From an uncultured Clostridia bacterium (GTDB lineage: Bacteria > Bacillota > Clostridia > Christensenellales > UBA1242), in contig CAMYXB010000020.1 of the NCBI GenBank assembly GCA_947303145.1, positions 1-12,873 of the forward strand: a stretch of 12,873 nucleotides of DNA, read 5' to 3'. Each line of letters opens with the position of its first letter. The stretch's first letter is position 1. The notes under the pieces are model-generated. The model was not told where the DNA came from. It ran no database searches and worked only from the letters and a program-made list of their open reading frames with translations. Below are positions 6,153-12,873 of the stretch, piece by piece. Made by a program: the position numbers and the translations under genes.

Positions 6153-6157
6153 TAGAG

Positions 6158-9100
6158 ATGGACGTATCTATGATAGGAACTATTGCACTAGTAGTGATAG
6201 CGGTGTGGCTTGCCCTGTCACTTCTTTTGGGCTTTATTAGGGGTTTTAAGAAATCTTTTGTCAGGCTTGTGTGGCTAGCGGTGACGGCTGTGGTGGTGTT
6301 CTTCATCACGCCTCTCATCGCTAGGACGCTCAACTCCATCGACATCTCGAGTTTTGGGCTCAATATTATGGGGCCAGTGCATCACCTCAGTGATATTGGT
6401 GTGAATATGATCAACTCCATGAATCTTGAGGAGGCCATGGCCAGTAGCCCCGCCCTTCAGGAATTCATAGCCAATCTCCCCACCATGATACTCAATGTCA
6501 TCATATTCGTCCTGCTCTTTTGGGTTCTCAAGATTTTATTCTATCCGCTGTTCTTGTTCGTTTACTCCAGAGTGTTCGACAAGAAGAAGAGGCAGGAGAG
6601 ATTGTATAAGAAGCGTGTCAAGGAACTGAAGAAGAAGGGCATGCCTTTGACTGATGACGAGGCGCCCGCTCCAGTTAAGTCTAGCAAACTGCGCCTGCTT
6701 GGAGGTCTTATAGGTATGGCTTGTTGCCTCGTTGTTATGGCTGTGACATTGTCTCCTGTAATGGGCGCCACCGCCATGTATGAGACCGTCAATCAAAATG
6801 TCACCATCGAAAAAAATGGCGAGACTGTGCCATATCTCTCCACTATACTTAATGAGAATATACAAGGATACATAGATGCCTATGAGAATTCTGTTGCTAG
6901 GAAGATTCTTACATATACTGGAGTAGATATGACTGGGAACATGGCTTTCGGCAATCTCGCCGTAGTCAATGTCGGTGGAAAGAAGATAAAACTTGTTGAT
7001 GAGGTGAAAAGTGCCTCCACCATGTATAACAAAGGGCTCAAGATTTATTCCTACGCAAAGGATAGGGAAAATCTCACATACAATGATATAGATGAGATAT
7101 TGAGTCTAGCCGAGAGTATGCTAGAGAGCATGGACAAGTCTCAAGCCATATACATTCTAGGTGGAGAATTGTCTAATTTTGCCATAGATAAATATGTAGC
7201 AGCCAAGGTGAACGAAGATAGTTATAGATTTGAGTTCGCGGGTGGAGATTACACAGAAGTAGTCAGGACAGTTGTCAATGACTTGAAGGACAAGAACTAT
7301 GGAATAAGAGATTATCAAGACCAACTTGTAGCGCTGCTTGACATCGCCAGCCTCATGAATAATGTCAGAGTCACTAAAGATGGGAACACCACTTCACTCA
7401 TTGCCGAGGTGGCATCTAGCAGAATGAATGACCCGAAGGAGATATTGTCATTCCTCACAGACGGACTCTCCTCTTTCTCTCAATTTTCGCGTGAATTGGT
7501 GGGAGATATTCTCATAATAGACGTCATAGATTCCGTCTTGCCACAGATAACCAATTCTGCAATAGAGGCGGGATTTGATGCTCTTGGAGTGAGCGGATTT
7601 GTCGCAAAAGACGATCTTTCTGTGCAGAATATTCAAAATAGCCTAGAGGGAGTCATTGAGAATGGCCTCAAATTTTACAATATTTTCAAGGATAGCAACG
7701 GCCTCGCTTTTGGCGATAGCACTCGCACACACACTGCCCTTGGCAGTCTAGGCAAAATCATAGATATCCTAAGGAGCAATCTTTTAAGTGAGGCTAGTTA
7801 TCTTCCTCAAGACACCTCTGATACCACCAATGGACTGGTCAATTTCCTGATAAACGAGGCAAATAATGCCACTTCTTCCTTCCTTGACCTATCCGCCATA
7901 CTATCTAGTGTCAAGCAAATAACCAGTTTCCAGCAGGAACTCGAGTCTCTATCTGGAGTGTATAGTGTGGTGACCACGCTTCTTGCAGATGAGGACAATC
8001 CTTTGACTCTTGAGGCTCTTTTGGACAAGGATTACACAGCCATAAATGACGTGGCACAGCCGCTGGCGAATGTGATAGATGGGAATAATAGCAAGATTGT
8101 CACCAATAGGAACATAAGAGAATTATTTGATAAATTATTGACTAAACTTGCCAGTGAGGATAGCACCATAGAAGAATATATGGGCATAACCACCGTCTCT
8201 GGCAAAACAATCAAAAATATCGCCCTAGACAATATATATAACACACAGACGGGACAGACCAATATCAAGAAAGAGAATAACAAGTCCAACTGGGACAACG
8301 AGATAATATACACACTAGACATGGTTAGGAATCTCGTAGCCATGGGAGATTTCTCCTCGGCATCTAGCGAAGATGTCACCGCTTTTGGCGAAAGCATAGA
8401 CAATGCCCTTGTCAATACCAAACTCGTTATCTCCAATGAGGTTATAAGAGCCTTCGTAGAAAAGACGTTGACAGATGTGCTGGCAGACAATGCTAAGTTA
8501 AATGAAATAATGAACATCGGCACAGATAGTCAGACTCCTCACCTCACCACAGTCAAGAGTGACCTATTAAGCAATATTTACAATCCAATCACAACGGGGA
8601 GTCAAGTCACATCATATAAGGACGAACTAGGCAGAATAATGGCTGTCTTATCTGGAGATTTCTCTTCAGACATGACTTTGGCACAAATGGGCGCCAAACT
8701 CGACACCATGGCATACAGCCAGATACTCACTAGGAGCATAGTCAAGAAAGTAGTCACTCATTATATGCTATCTACACTTGCCGACCAGTCAAGTGACATA
8801 AAGGACAAGATAACTGATGGCGTGAATATCATGGTGGCGAATATTGAGAATGAGACCTTAGTAGACGGCACATATCCCATAGTCTATGCTACAGAGTTCT
8901 CTCATATAGATGCCCTCATTAACACGATAACTGCCTCATATGCCACTGATAGTGCCAGATTCTCCGCAATAGGTGCGAGGTTCAACACCATTCTCGGCAT
9001 AGCCGGAGCCACCAGTGCCCCAAGTAAAGTAATGACCAGACAGGCTCTCAACGCTATTATTGGAAAGTATATAGATAGTTATGTAGATTCCAGCACATTA

Positions 9101-10063
9101 GACACGAGTCTCAAAACCATTGTCAAGGATATGAAGGGAGCAGATAATGCCAACCTTATGAATATCCAAGATTACTCACTCGAGATGGGCTATCTCATAG
9201 AACTAGTCAAGGTGAAAGACCAGACTACGCTTGAGGGAATAGGCTCTGTGCTCGATAGTGTGACTAATTCACAGATACTCCCTGATACCATAGTCTCTGT
9301 CGTGGGATATTACTTCGACAAAGAGGTGGACAAACTCAGTGATGTCTCCATGGCTGCCGCCTTGAGACCTATCAAGAACAATCTGCCTGTGACAAGTTAT
9401 GCAGTAGAACTAAAATACATAGATGACCTCATGCCCATTCTCAATGTATCTGGCGGAGCATCTATCAATTTTGTTCAACTTGGCTCTACGTTAGATGACA
9501 TTCTAGCACCTGATGAGAGTGAACTTATTCTCCAATCCAATATCAATGATATTGTCACATATTTCTTCACCAATAATAGCAATATCACTGCCAATAGTGG
9601 ACCTTTCACCACAGCCTTTGGCATGATACAGACCAAAGTGGTGGCGGATACACCTTATGATGCACACAAATATGAGACCATGATGACAGAGTTTAACAAT
9701 ATCACTCAGTCCCTTTCTAGTCTCAAAGGAGCCACGAATTATGGCTACAATGACTTTAAGTCTGACACAGTCATCGGCTCTACACTAGACACATACGCCG
9801 CCATGACTTATGCTTGTGACAAATTTATTGCCAAGCAAATGGCTAATGTCATTATAGGCGAACTCCTAGACGTCTGCAACCAGATGGAGCAAGATTATGG
9901 TAGAAATGATATAGTTAGTGCAGTGAACGATATTCTACAAAGTAGTGAGTTCGATTTCGCCAATTATGCCGAAAATGATACTTGGAGCAGTGACGTAGTA
10001 GATAGCGGATATTATGCTAGACTTATTTCTGCCATTCAAAATGCACTGCCCAACTTATCGTAA
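6158..10063 (+). CDS. Giant CvpA-like membrane protein with a repeat-containing extracytoplasmic domain
   Basis: A 1301-residue envelope protein. Four membrane segments lie at about residues 5-27, 36-57, 108-137 and 179-203. G-F-I-R-G-F-K after helix 1 resembles the CvpA/colicin V production family. The loop between helices 3 and 4 (138-177) is very basic and so cytoplasmic, which puts the final 1,100 residues outside. That region is mostly helical. From about residue 591 it shows a degenerate module: an aromatic residue, then E/D-x-L/I-x-x-I/L-x-x-L, a spacer, L-G-x-x-L-D, S-x-I-L, and an I-V-x-x-V-x-x-Y helix. Copies start at about F591, W712, Y820, Y910, Y1006, Y1081 and Y1172, 75 to 121 residues apart. 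The only extracytoplasmic cysteines are Cys1220 and Cys1240. Normal CvpA proteins are about 160-180 residues. There is no cell-wall sorting signal. Function unknown: perhaps a scaffold or adhesin, perhaps a transport subunit. The single gene has its own promoter and terminator. The membrane layout is firm, the CvpA link moderate. Confidence 0.7.
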   Translation: MDVSMIGTIALVVIAVWLALSLLLGFIRGFKKSFVRLVWLAVTAVVVFFITPLIARTLNSIDISSFGLNIMGPVHHLSDIGVNMINSMNLEEAMASSPALQEFIANLPTMILNVIIFVLLFWVLKILFYPLFLFVYSRVFDKKKRQERLYKKRVKELKKKGMPLTDDEAPAPVKSSKLRLLGGLIGMACCLVVMAVTLSPVMGATAMYETVNQNVTIEKNGETVPYLSTILNENIQGYIDAYENSVARKILTYTGVDMTGNMAFGNLAVVNVGGKKIKLVDEVKSASTMYNKGLKIYSYAKDRENLTYNDIDEILSLAESMLESMDKSQAIYILGGELSNFAIDKYVAAKVNEDSYRFEFAGGDYTEVVRTVVNDLKDKNYGIRDYQDQLVALLDIASLMNNVRVTKDGNTTSLIAEVASSRMNDPKEILSFLTDGLSSFSQFSRELVGDILIIDVIDSVLPQITNSAIEAGFDALGVSGFVAKDDLSVQNIQNSLEGVIENGLKFYNIFKDSNGLAFGDSTRTHTALGSLGKIIDILRSNLLSEASYLPQDTSDTTNGLVNFLINEANNATSSFLDLSAILSSVKQITSFQQELESLSGVYSVVTTLLADEDNPLTLEALLDKDYTAINDVAQPLANVIDGNNSKIVTNRNIRELFDKLLTKLASEDSTIEEYMGITTVSGKTIKNIALDNIYNTQTGQTNIKKENNKSNWDNEIIYTLDMVRNLVAMGDFSSASSEDVTAFGESIDNALVNTKLVISNEVIRAFVEKTLTDVLADNAKLNEIMNIGTDSQTPHLTTVKSDLLSNIYNPITTGSQVTSYKDELGRIMAVLSGDFSSDMTLAQMGAKLDTMAYSQILTRSIVKKVVTHYMLSTLADQSSDIKDKITDGVNIMVANIENETLVDGTYPIVYATEFSHIDALINTITASYATDSARFSAIGARFNTILGIAGATSAPSKVMTRQALNAIIGKYIDSYVDSSTLDTSLKTIVKDMKGADNANLMNIQDYSLEMGYLIELVKVKDQTTLEGIGSVLDSVTNSQILPDTIVSVVGYYFDKEVDKLSDVSMAAALRPIKNNLPVTSYAVELKYIDDLMPILNVSGGASINFVQLGSTLDDILAPDESELILQSNINDIVTYFFTNNSNITANSGPFTTAFGMIQTKVVADTPYDAHKYETMMTEFNNITQSLSSLKGATNYGYNDFKSDTVIGSTLDTYAAMTYACDKFIAKQMANVIIGELLDVCNQMEQDYGRNDIVSAVNDILQSSEFDFANYAENDTWSSDVVDSGYYARLISAIQNALPNLS

Positions 10064-10082
10064 ATGAATAAATAAATATTGT

Positions 10083-10121
10083 GAAAAAACTTTGACTTGG
10101 AAATCAAGTCAAAGTTTTTTC
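10083..10121. terminator. Perfect bidirectional terminator
   Basis: Bases 10083-10099 pair with 10105-10121 without a mismatch (17 bp) around a GAAAT loop. A6 and T6 at the base of the stem let it act on both strands. It ends the giant membrane protein gene (+) and asnS (-), which converge here. Confidence 0.95.
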
Positions 10122-10147
10122 TAAAATATAATTGTATTGTGTAAGAA

Positions 10148-11524
10148 TTAGAATTCACAATTTCTAGGTGTTCTAGGGAATGGCTGAACATCTCTTATAT
10201 TCTGCATCCCTGTCACATACATGAGGAGTCTGTCGAATCCCAGTCCAAAGCCAGAGTGCTTCACACTGCCGAATTTCCTTAGATTGAGATACCACCAGTA
10301 GTCTTTTTCTTTCAGTCCTAGTTCGTTTATCCTAGAGAGAAGCACGTCATATCTCTCCTCTCTCTCGCTAGCACCGCATAGCTCACCTATGCCGGGGACG
10401 AGTAGGTCAGTGGCTTTCACAGTCTTGCCATCGTCATTCACTCTCATATAGAAAGCCTTGATTTCCTTAGGATAATTGTATACAAAGACAGGCTTGCCAT
10501 AAATCTCTTGTGAGAGATACTTCTCATGTTCGCTCTGTAAGTCCGCTCCCCAATATGCCTTGAACTCGAATTCGTCATTGTGTTTCTCAAGTTCCATTAT
10601 TGCCTCGTCATAGGTCACTCTGGCGAATTCGCTGTCTTTGACATTGGTGAGTTTATCTATCAGCCCTTTTTCTACGAAACTATCGAAGAATTTGAGTTCC
10701 TCCTCGCAATGCTCAAAGAGATAATTTATCACATATTTTATCATCTTCTCCATGACGTCCATGTCGTCAAATAGTTCGTAGAAAGCCATCTCTGGCTCTA
10801 GGTGCCAAAACTCATTGGCATGCTTGACTGTATTGCTGTTTTCCGCTCTAAATGTAGGGCCAAAAGTGTATGTCTTGCCCATAGATAGAGCGAATGCCTC
10901 GCCCTCCAGTTGCCCTGTGGGAGTGAGGAATACAGATTTGCCAAAGAGTTCGTCCTTAGGCTCCAGTTTCTTGCCTGAATAGATGTCTTGAGTGCTTACT
11001 CTAAACACCTCGCTTCCGCCTTCACAATCGGAAGAGGTGAGAATGGGGGCATGAAGATACACAAATCCTTCGTTGTGAAAAAACTCATTGAGAGCGAATG
11101 CAGCCTCGCTCCTCACTCTAAACACCGCATTAAAAAGATTGGTCCTTGGCCTAAGATATGCGTTCTCTCTCAAAAATTCTAGTGTGCTGCCCTTTTTCTG
11201 CAGAGGGTAGTCTGCTCCTGTGGGGGAGATAATCTGAACACTTTTAGCGTGCATCTCAAAGGGTTGCTTGTTCTCAGGTGTCATAACTATCTCACCCTCG
11301 CAGATGATGCTACTTCCGGTGTTCAGTCTAGCCACATCAGCATAGTTTTCTAAATTTTCTTCGAAAACCACCTGTAGTCCCTTGAATGTCGTGCCGTCAT
11401 TGAGGTCGATGAAGCCGAACTTCTTGTTGTCGCGCACACTTCTCACCCAGCCTCCTACTCGCACCACCTTTCCAGCATACTCTGCCATATTTTTCTTCAA
11501 TGTTCTTACGTCTGTCAGTTTCAT
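10148..11524 (-). CDS. asnS: Asparaginyl-tRNA synthetase (EC 6.1.1.22)
   Basis: Class IIb aminoacyl-tRNA synthetase that charges tRNA-Asn with asparagine using ATP in the cytoplasm. An N-terminal OB-fold anticodon-binding domain spans about residues 15-100 (VRVGGWVRSVRDNKKFGFIDL). The catalytic domain follows with LHAPILTSSDCEGGSEVF near 157-174, motif 2 FRAENSNT...EFWHLEPEMAF at 225-248, ELCGASEREERYD, and motif 3 GFGLGFDRLL at 425-434. CEGGSEVF and the asparagine-type motif 2 separate it from aspartyl enzymes. The start chosen is the ATG at 11524, giving 458 residues, a usual length. AGGA (11533-11536) lies eight bases upstream, whereas the longer reading frame opens with a TTG at 11578 that coincides with the predicted transcription start. 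It has its own promoter and terminator. An internal ATG at 11542 has no ribosome site. Confidence 0.97.
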   Translation of the reverse strand: MKLTDVRTLKKNMAEYAGKVVRVGGWVRSVRDNKKFGFIDLNDGTTFKGLQVVFEENLENYADVARLNTGSSIICEGEIVMTPENKQPFEMHAKSVQIISPTGADYPLQKKGSTLEFLRENAYLRPRTNLFNAVFRVRSEAAFALNEFFHNEGFVYLHAPILTSSDCEGGSEVFRVSTQDIYSGKKLEPKDELFGKSVFLTPTGQLEGEAFALSMGKTYTFGPTFRAENSNTVKHANEFWHLEPEMAFYELFDDMDVMEKMIKYVINYLFEHCEEELKFFDSFVEKGLIDKLTNVKDSEFARVTYDEAIMELEKHNDEFEFKAYWGADLQSEHEKYLSQEIYGKPVFVYNYPKEIKAFYMRVNDDGKTVKATDLLVPGIGELCGASEREERYDVLLSRINELGLKEKDYWWYLNLRKFGSVKHSGFGLGFDRLLMYVTGMQNIRDVQPFPRTPRNCEF

Positions 11525-11583
11525 GTCTTTTTTCCTATCCATATTATTTTGTTGCACGCATTTCTTTCGCACAATCAACTTTT

Positions 11584-11611
11584 ATTATACCACTTATTTC
11601 CAATCTTTCAA
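11584..11611 (-). promoter_or_regulatory. Sigma-A promoter for asnS
   Basis: On the minus strand TTGAAA (11606-11611) and a perfect TATAAT (11584-11589) are separated by 16 bases. Transcription would start near 11577, giving a leader of about 53 bases before the ATG at 11524. I see no T-box features in this leader; it is too short for one. Confidence 0.78.
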
Positions 11612-11646
11612 AATACATTTTTTCGTGTGAGTGAAATCTCATATAA

Positions 11647-11671
11647 AAAGATAGACATCTAGTCTATCTTT
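11647..11671 (-). terminator. Terminator of the beta-solenoid protein gene
   Basis: AAAGATAGAC (11647-11656) pairs perfectly with GTCTATCTTT (11662-11671) around a five-base loop. On the minus strand the stem ends in a run of five T. It follows the secreted protein gene by about 100 bases and sits just upstream of the asnS promoter, which it insulates. Confidence 0.88.
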
Positions 11672-11725
11672 AATTTATTTCACATATATATCCCTATACC
11701 TCATCACGACACTTGCTTTTTTTAA

Positions 11726-11773
11726 TTAGCCATTTATATCATCTAAGTCGTCATTTACCGGTGCGGCGGGCAT
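11726..11773 (-). other. Tiny reading frame overlapping the end of the beta-solenoid gene region, possible frameshifted tail
   Basis: One base after the TAG of the gene upstream, an ATG opens a 15-codon frame reading MPAAPVNDDLDDING, ending in TAA. Its frame joins the upstream gene if one base is dropped in the AAAA run just before the stop. The joined C-terminus would read ...RVRKVRMPAAPV..., with the small duplication GTTAGGA-AAA-GTTAGGA on either side. It could be a true C-terminal tail cut off by an indel or base-calling error, a frameshift site, or chance. The Pro/Ala then Asp-rich composition looks more like a protein tail than random sequence, but 15 codons prove nothing. Confidence 0.35.
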
Positions 11774-11774
11774 C

Positions 11775-12873
11775 CTAACTTTTCCTAACTCTATATAAAG
11801 TCACACCACCTGGATTGCCTTCCTGCACCTCATACCCATCAGCAAGATACTCATATACGTTCACACCATGAACTCCCCCAGATATAGTCAAGGTAGCCCC
11901 ATTGCCGACATGAATTAACCCCAAAGTATAACTACTGTCCAAGCTTATTGTGACTGTTCCCCCTGTCATATATATGGCATAGTCCTCAAAAACATAATGA
12001 CCATTTTCTACGGAGGAAGTGGCATAGCCACCAATGAGGTCCGTGTTAACCAATGCCACATATGCATTGTCACTGACCAATAATGTGCCATATATTCCAC
12101 TAAAATTCACTTGTACATATCCCGTTCCCGAGACTTCTAGATCTCTAGCTACCTCGCTGTTATCCAGTGTGACATTCCCATCAGAGACAGATATATCACC
12201 CGATATTCTAACCCCAGTAAGTGTGACCTCCCCACCGGCGATTGATACATCACCAGTTATACTGTCAAAATTTTCAAGAGTGATTTCTCCCCCAGATATC
12301 GTCACACTTCCAGTGAGAGTGTCGATATCTCTAAGAATCACAGTCCCGCTATTGACCGTCACATTTCCTGTGACATTATGACCTTGTGCCTCAATAGTCA
12401 CCTCAGCATTGTTTGTGACAACGATGTTGGCAGTCAGGTCTTCCATCAAATTCATTGTGGTGTTAGTAGAATAGGTGGTAGTGGGCAGTGGCTCTGCCTC
12501 TTCCACCTCGCTACTGCTCTCTATAGTCCAAGTGAAATCGGGGTTGAATGAGACGGGCAGGGTGAGGTCGTTCACTTCGAGCAAGATGTAGAAGTATTTT
12601 ATCCCAGTTCCTGTGGCAAGAGTGTCGTCTCCACCTGCCACTATGAACACGTCTGTGAATACGGTGTCACTACTACTGGATAATGTGGTGTATTGATCTC
12701 CCAGTCCAGCAGATGAATTGGTGTAAAGTGACGAACTTGTGCCATATTTTACGGCTTTTAGATTGCTATTAGAGATATTATTTAGTGTGAGAGATACTTC
12801 TATGCCATAGGCGCCAGTTGTGGCTGTGTTGGTGAACTTGTATGTAAACAGCACATATTCCTTTTGACTGGTA
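11775..12873 (-). CDS. Secreted beta-solenoid surface protein, 5' part beyond the window
   Basis: The frame is open at the window edge. The visible 365 residues are the C-terminal part; a GTG at 12854 is internal and no ribosome site marks a start. Visible residues 1-120 are Ser/Thr-rich and beta-strand-rich with no cysteine, ending in FTWTIESSS. This has the look of the beta-sandwich of exported SipW-dependent (TasA/camelysin-like) proteins, though I cannot confirm it. An acidic Glu/Pro/Thr linker (about 118-137) follows. Then come rungs of 18-19 residues, T-G-x-V-x-V-x-x-G-x-V-T-L-x-x, starting near 168, 187, 206, 224, 242 and 261. This is typical of a right-handed beta-helix or bactofilin-like solenoid. 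No LPXTG or other anchor is visible at the C-terminus. Export is assumed from composition; the signal peptide would lie outside the window. A role in the surface layer or matrix is inference. Confidence 0.65.
   Translation of the reverse strand, partial: TSQKEYVLFTYKFTNTATTGAYGIEVSLTLNNISNSNLKAVKYGTSSSLYTNSSAGLGDQYTTLSSSSDTVFTDVFIVAGGDDTLATGTGIKYFYILLEVNDLTLPVSFNPDFTWTIESSSEVEEAEPLPTTTYSTNTTMNLMEDLTANIVVTNNAEVTIEAQGHNVTGNVTVNSGTVILRDIDTLTGSVTISGGEITLENFDSITGDVSIAGGEVTLTGVRISGDISVSDGNVTLDNSEVARDLEVSGTGYVQVNFSGIYGTLLVSDNAYVALVNTDLIGGYATSSVENGHYVFEDYAIYMTGGTVTISLDSSYTLGLIHVGNGATLTISGGVHGVNVYEYLADGYEVQEGNPGGVTLYRVRKS

Larger units (their letters stand above)
5838..6157. other. 320-base AT-rich divergent intergenic region
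   Basis: This spacer lies between the divergent peroxidase and giant membrane protein genes. It holds the peroxidase ribosome site, a palindrome (5851-5872) and the peroxidase promoter (5883-5911). An 8-bp inverted repeat, 5905-5912 with 5933-5940, overlaps the peroxidase -35 box. Further right are a terminator-like hairpin (5959-5987) and the promoter and ribosome site of the membrane protein (6066-6094, 6148-6152). Bases 5988-6045 are almost pure A/T runs in which I see no gene. Confidence 0.85.

Noticed and set aside
8032..8523. A 163-residue open frame on the minus strand inside the giant gene
   Set aside because: It is a frame shadow caused by the codon bias of the plus-strand gene; no ribosome site or promoter supports it and the hydrophobic Ser/Leu-rich content is typical of antisense frames.

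Overview
The window looks like chromosome of a low-GC Gram-positive bacterium, probably an uncultured Clostridia- or Bacilli-related lineage. This is inferred from strong AGGAGG-type ribosome sites, sigma-A promoters, AT-rich spacers, U-tailed hairpin terminators, a YjzC-family small protein, a UPF0371/DUF1846 protein and a SipW/S26B-type signal peptidase. I see no insertion sequence, integrase, CRISPR array, tRNA or rRNA. The frequent ATA and AGA/AGG codons look alike across the genes, so nothing stands out as recently transferred.

Layout. Bases 1-85 hold two near-identical palindromes in front of a SipW-like signal peptidase gene (86-1387, +). A well-formed promoter (1480-1508) then drives a two-gene operon of unknown function: a 456-residue protein with a possible nuclease-like motif and a 128-residue DUF1828-like protein (1533-3305). 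A bidirectional terminator separates this operon from a full-length UPF0371/DUF1846 gene on the minus strand (3396-4877). Divergent from that lies a 53-residue YjzC-family gene (5036-5197), easily missed because it is so short. A second bidirectional terminator precedes a thioredoxin-type glutathione peroxidase gene (5364-5837, -). The 320-base divergent spacer 5838-6157 carries promoters for the peroxidase and for a giant membrane protein (6158-10063, +). That protein has a CvpA-like four-helix start followed by about 1,100 residues of extracytoplasmic repeats. A third bidirectional terminator separates it from asparaginyl-tRNA synthetase (10148-11524, -). The right end holds the 3' part of a secreted protein with a beta-solenoid repeat domain (11775 to beyond 12873, -), its terminator, and a tiny out-of-frame continuation that may mark a frameshift.

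How the genes fit together. The window is a mosaic of short transcription units rather than one pathway. AsnS is housekeeping, the peroxidase handles peroxides through thioredoxin, and UPF0371 and YjzC are conserved proteins of unclear role. Three products concern the cell envelope: the SipW-like peptidase, the giant CvpA-like protein and the beta-solenoid protein. SipW-type peptidases classically mature surface or matrix proteins of the TasA/camelysin kind. The N-terminal beta-rich part of the beta-solenoid protein could be such a substrate, but its signal peptide lies outside the window, so this link is inference. The least explained parts are the two-gene unknown operon and the giant repeat protein.
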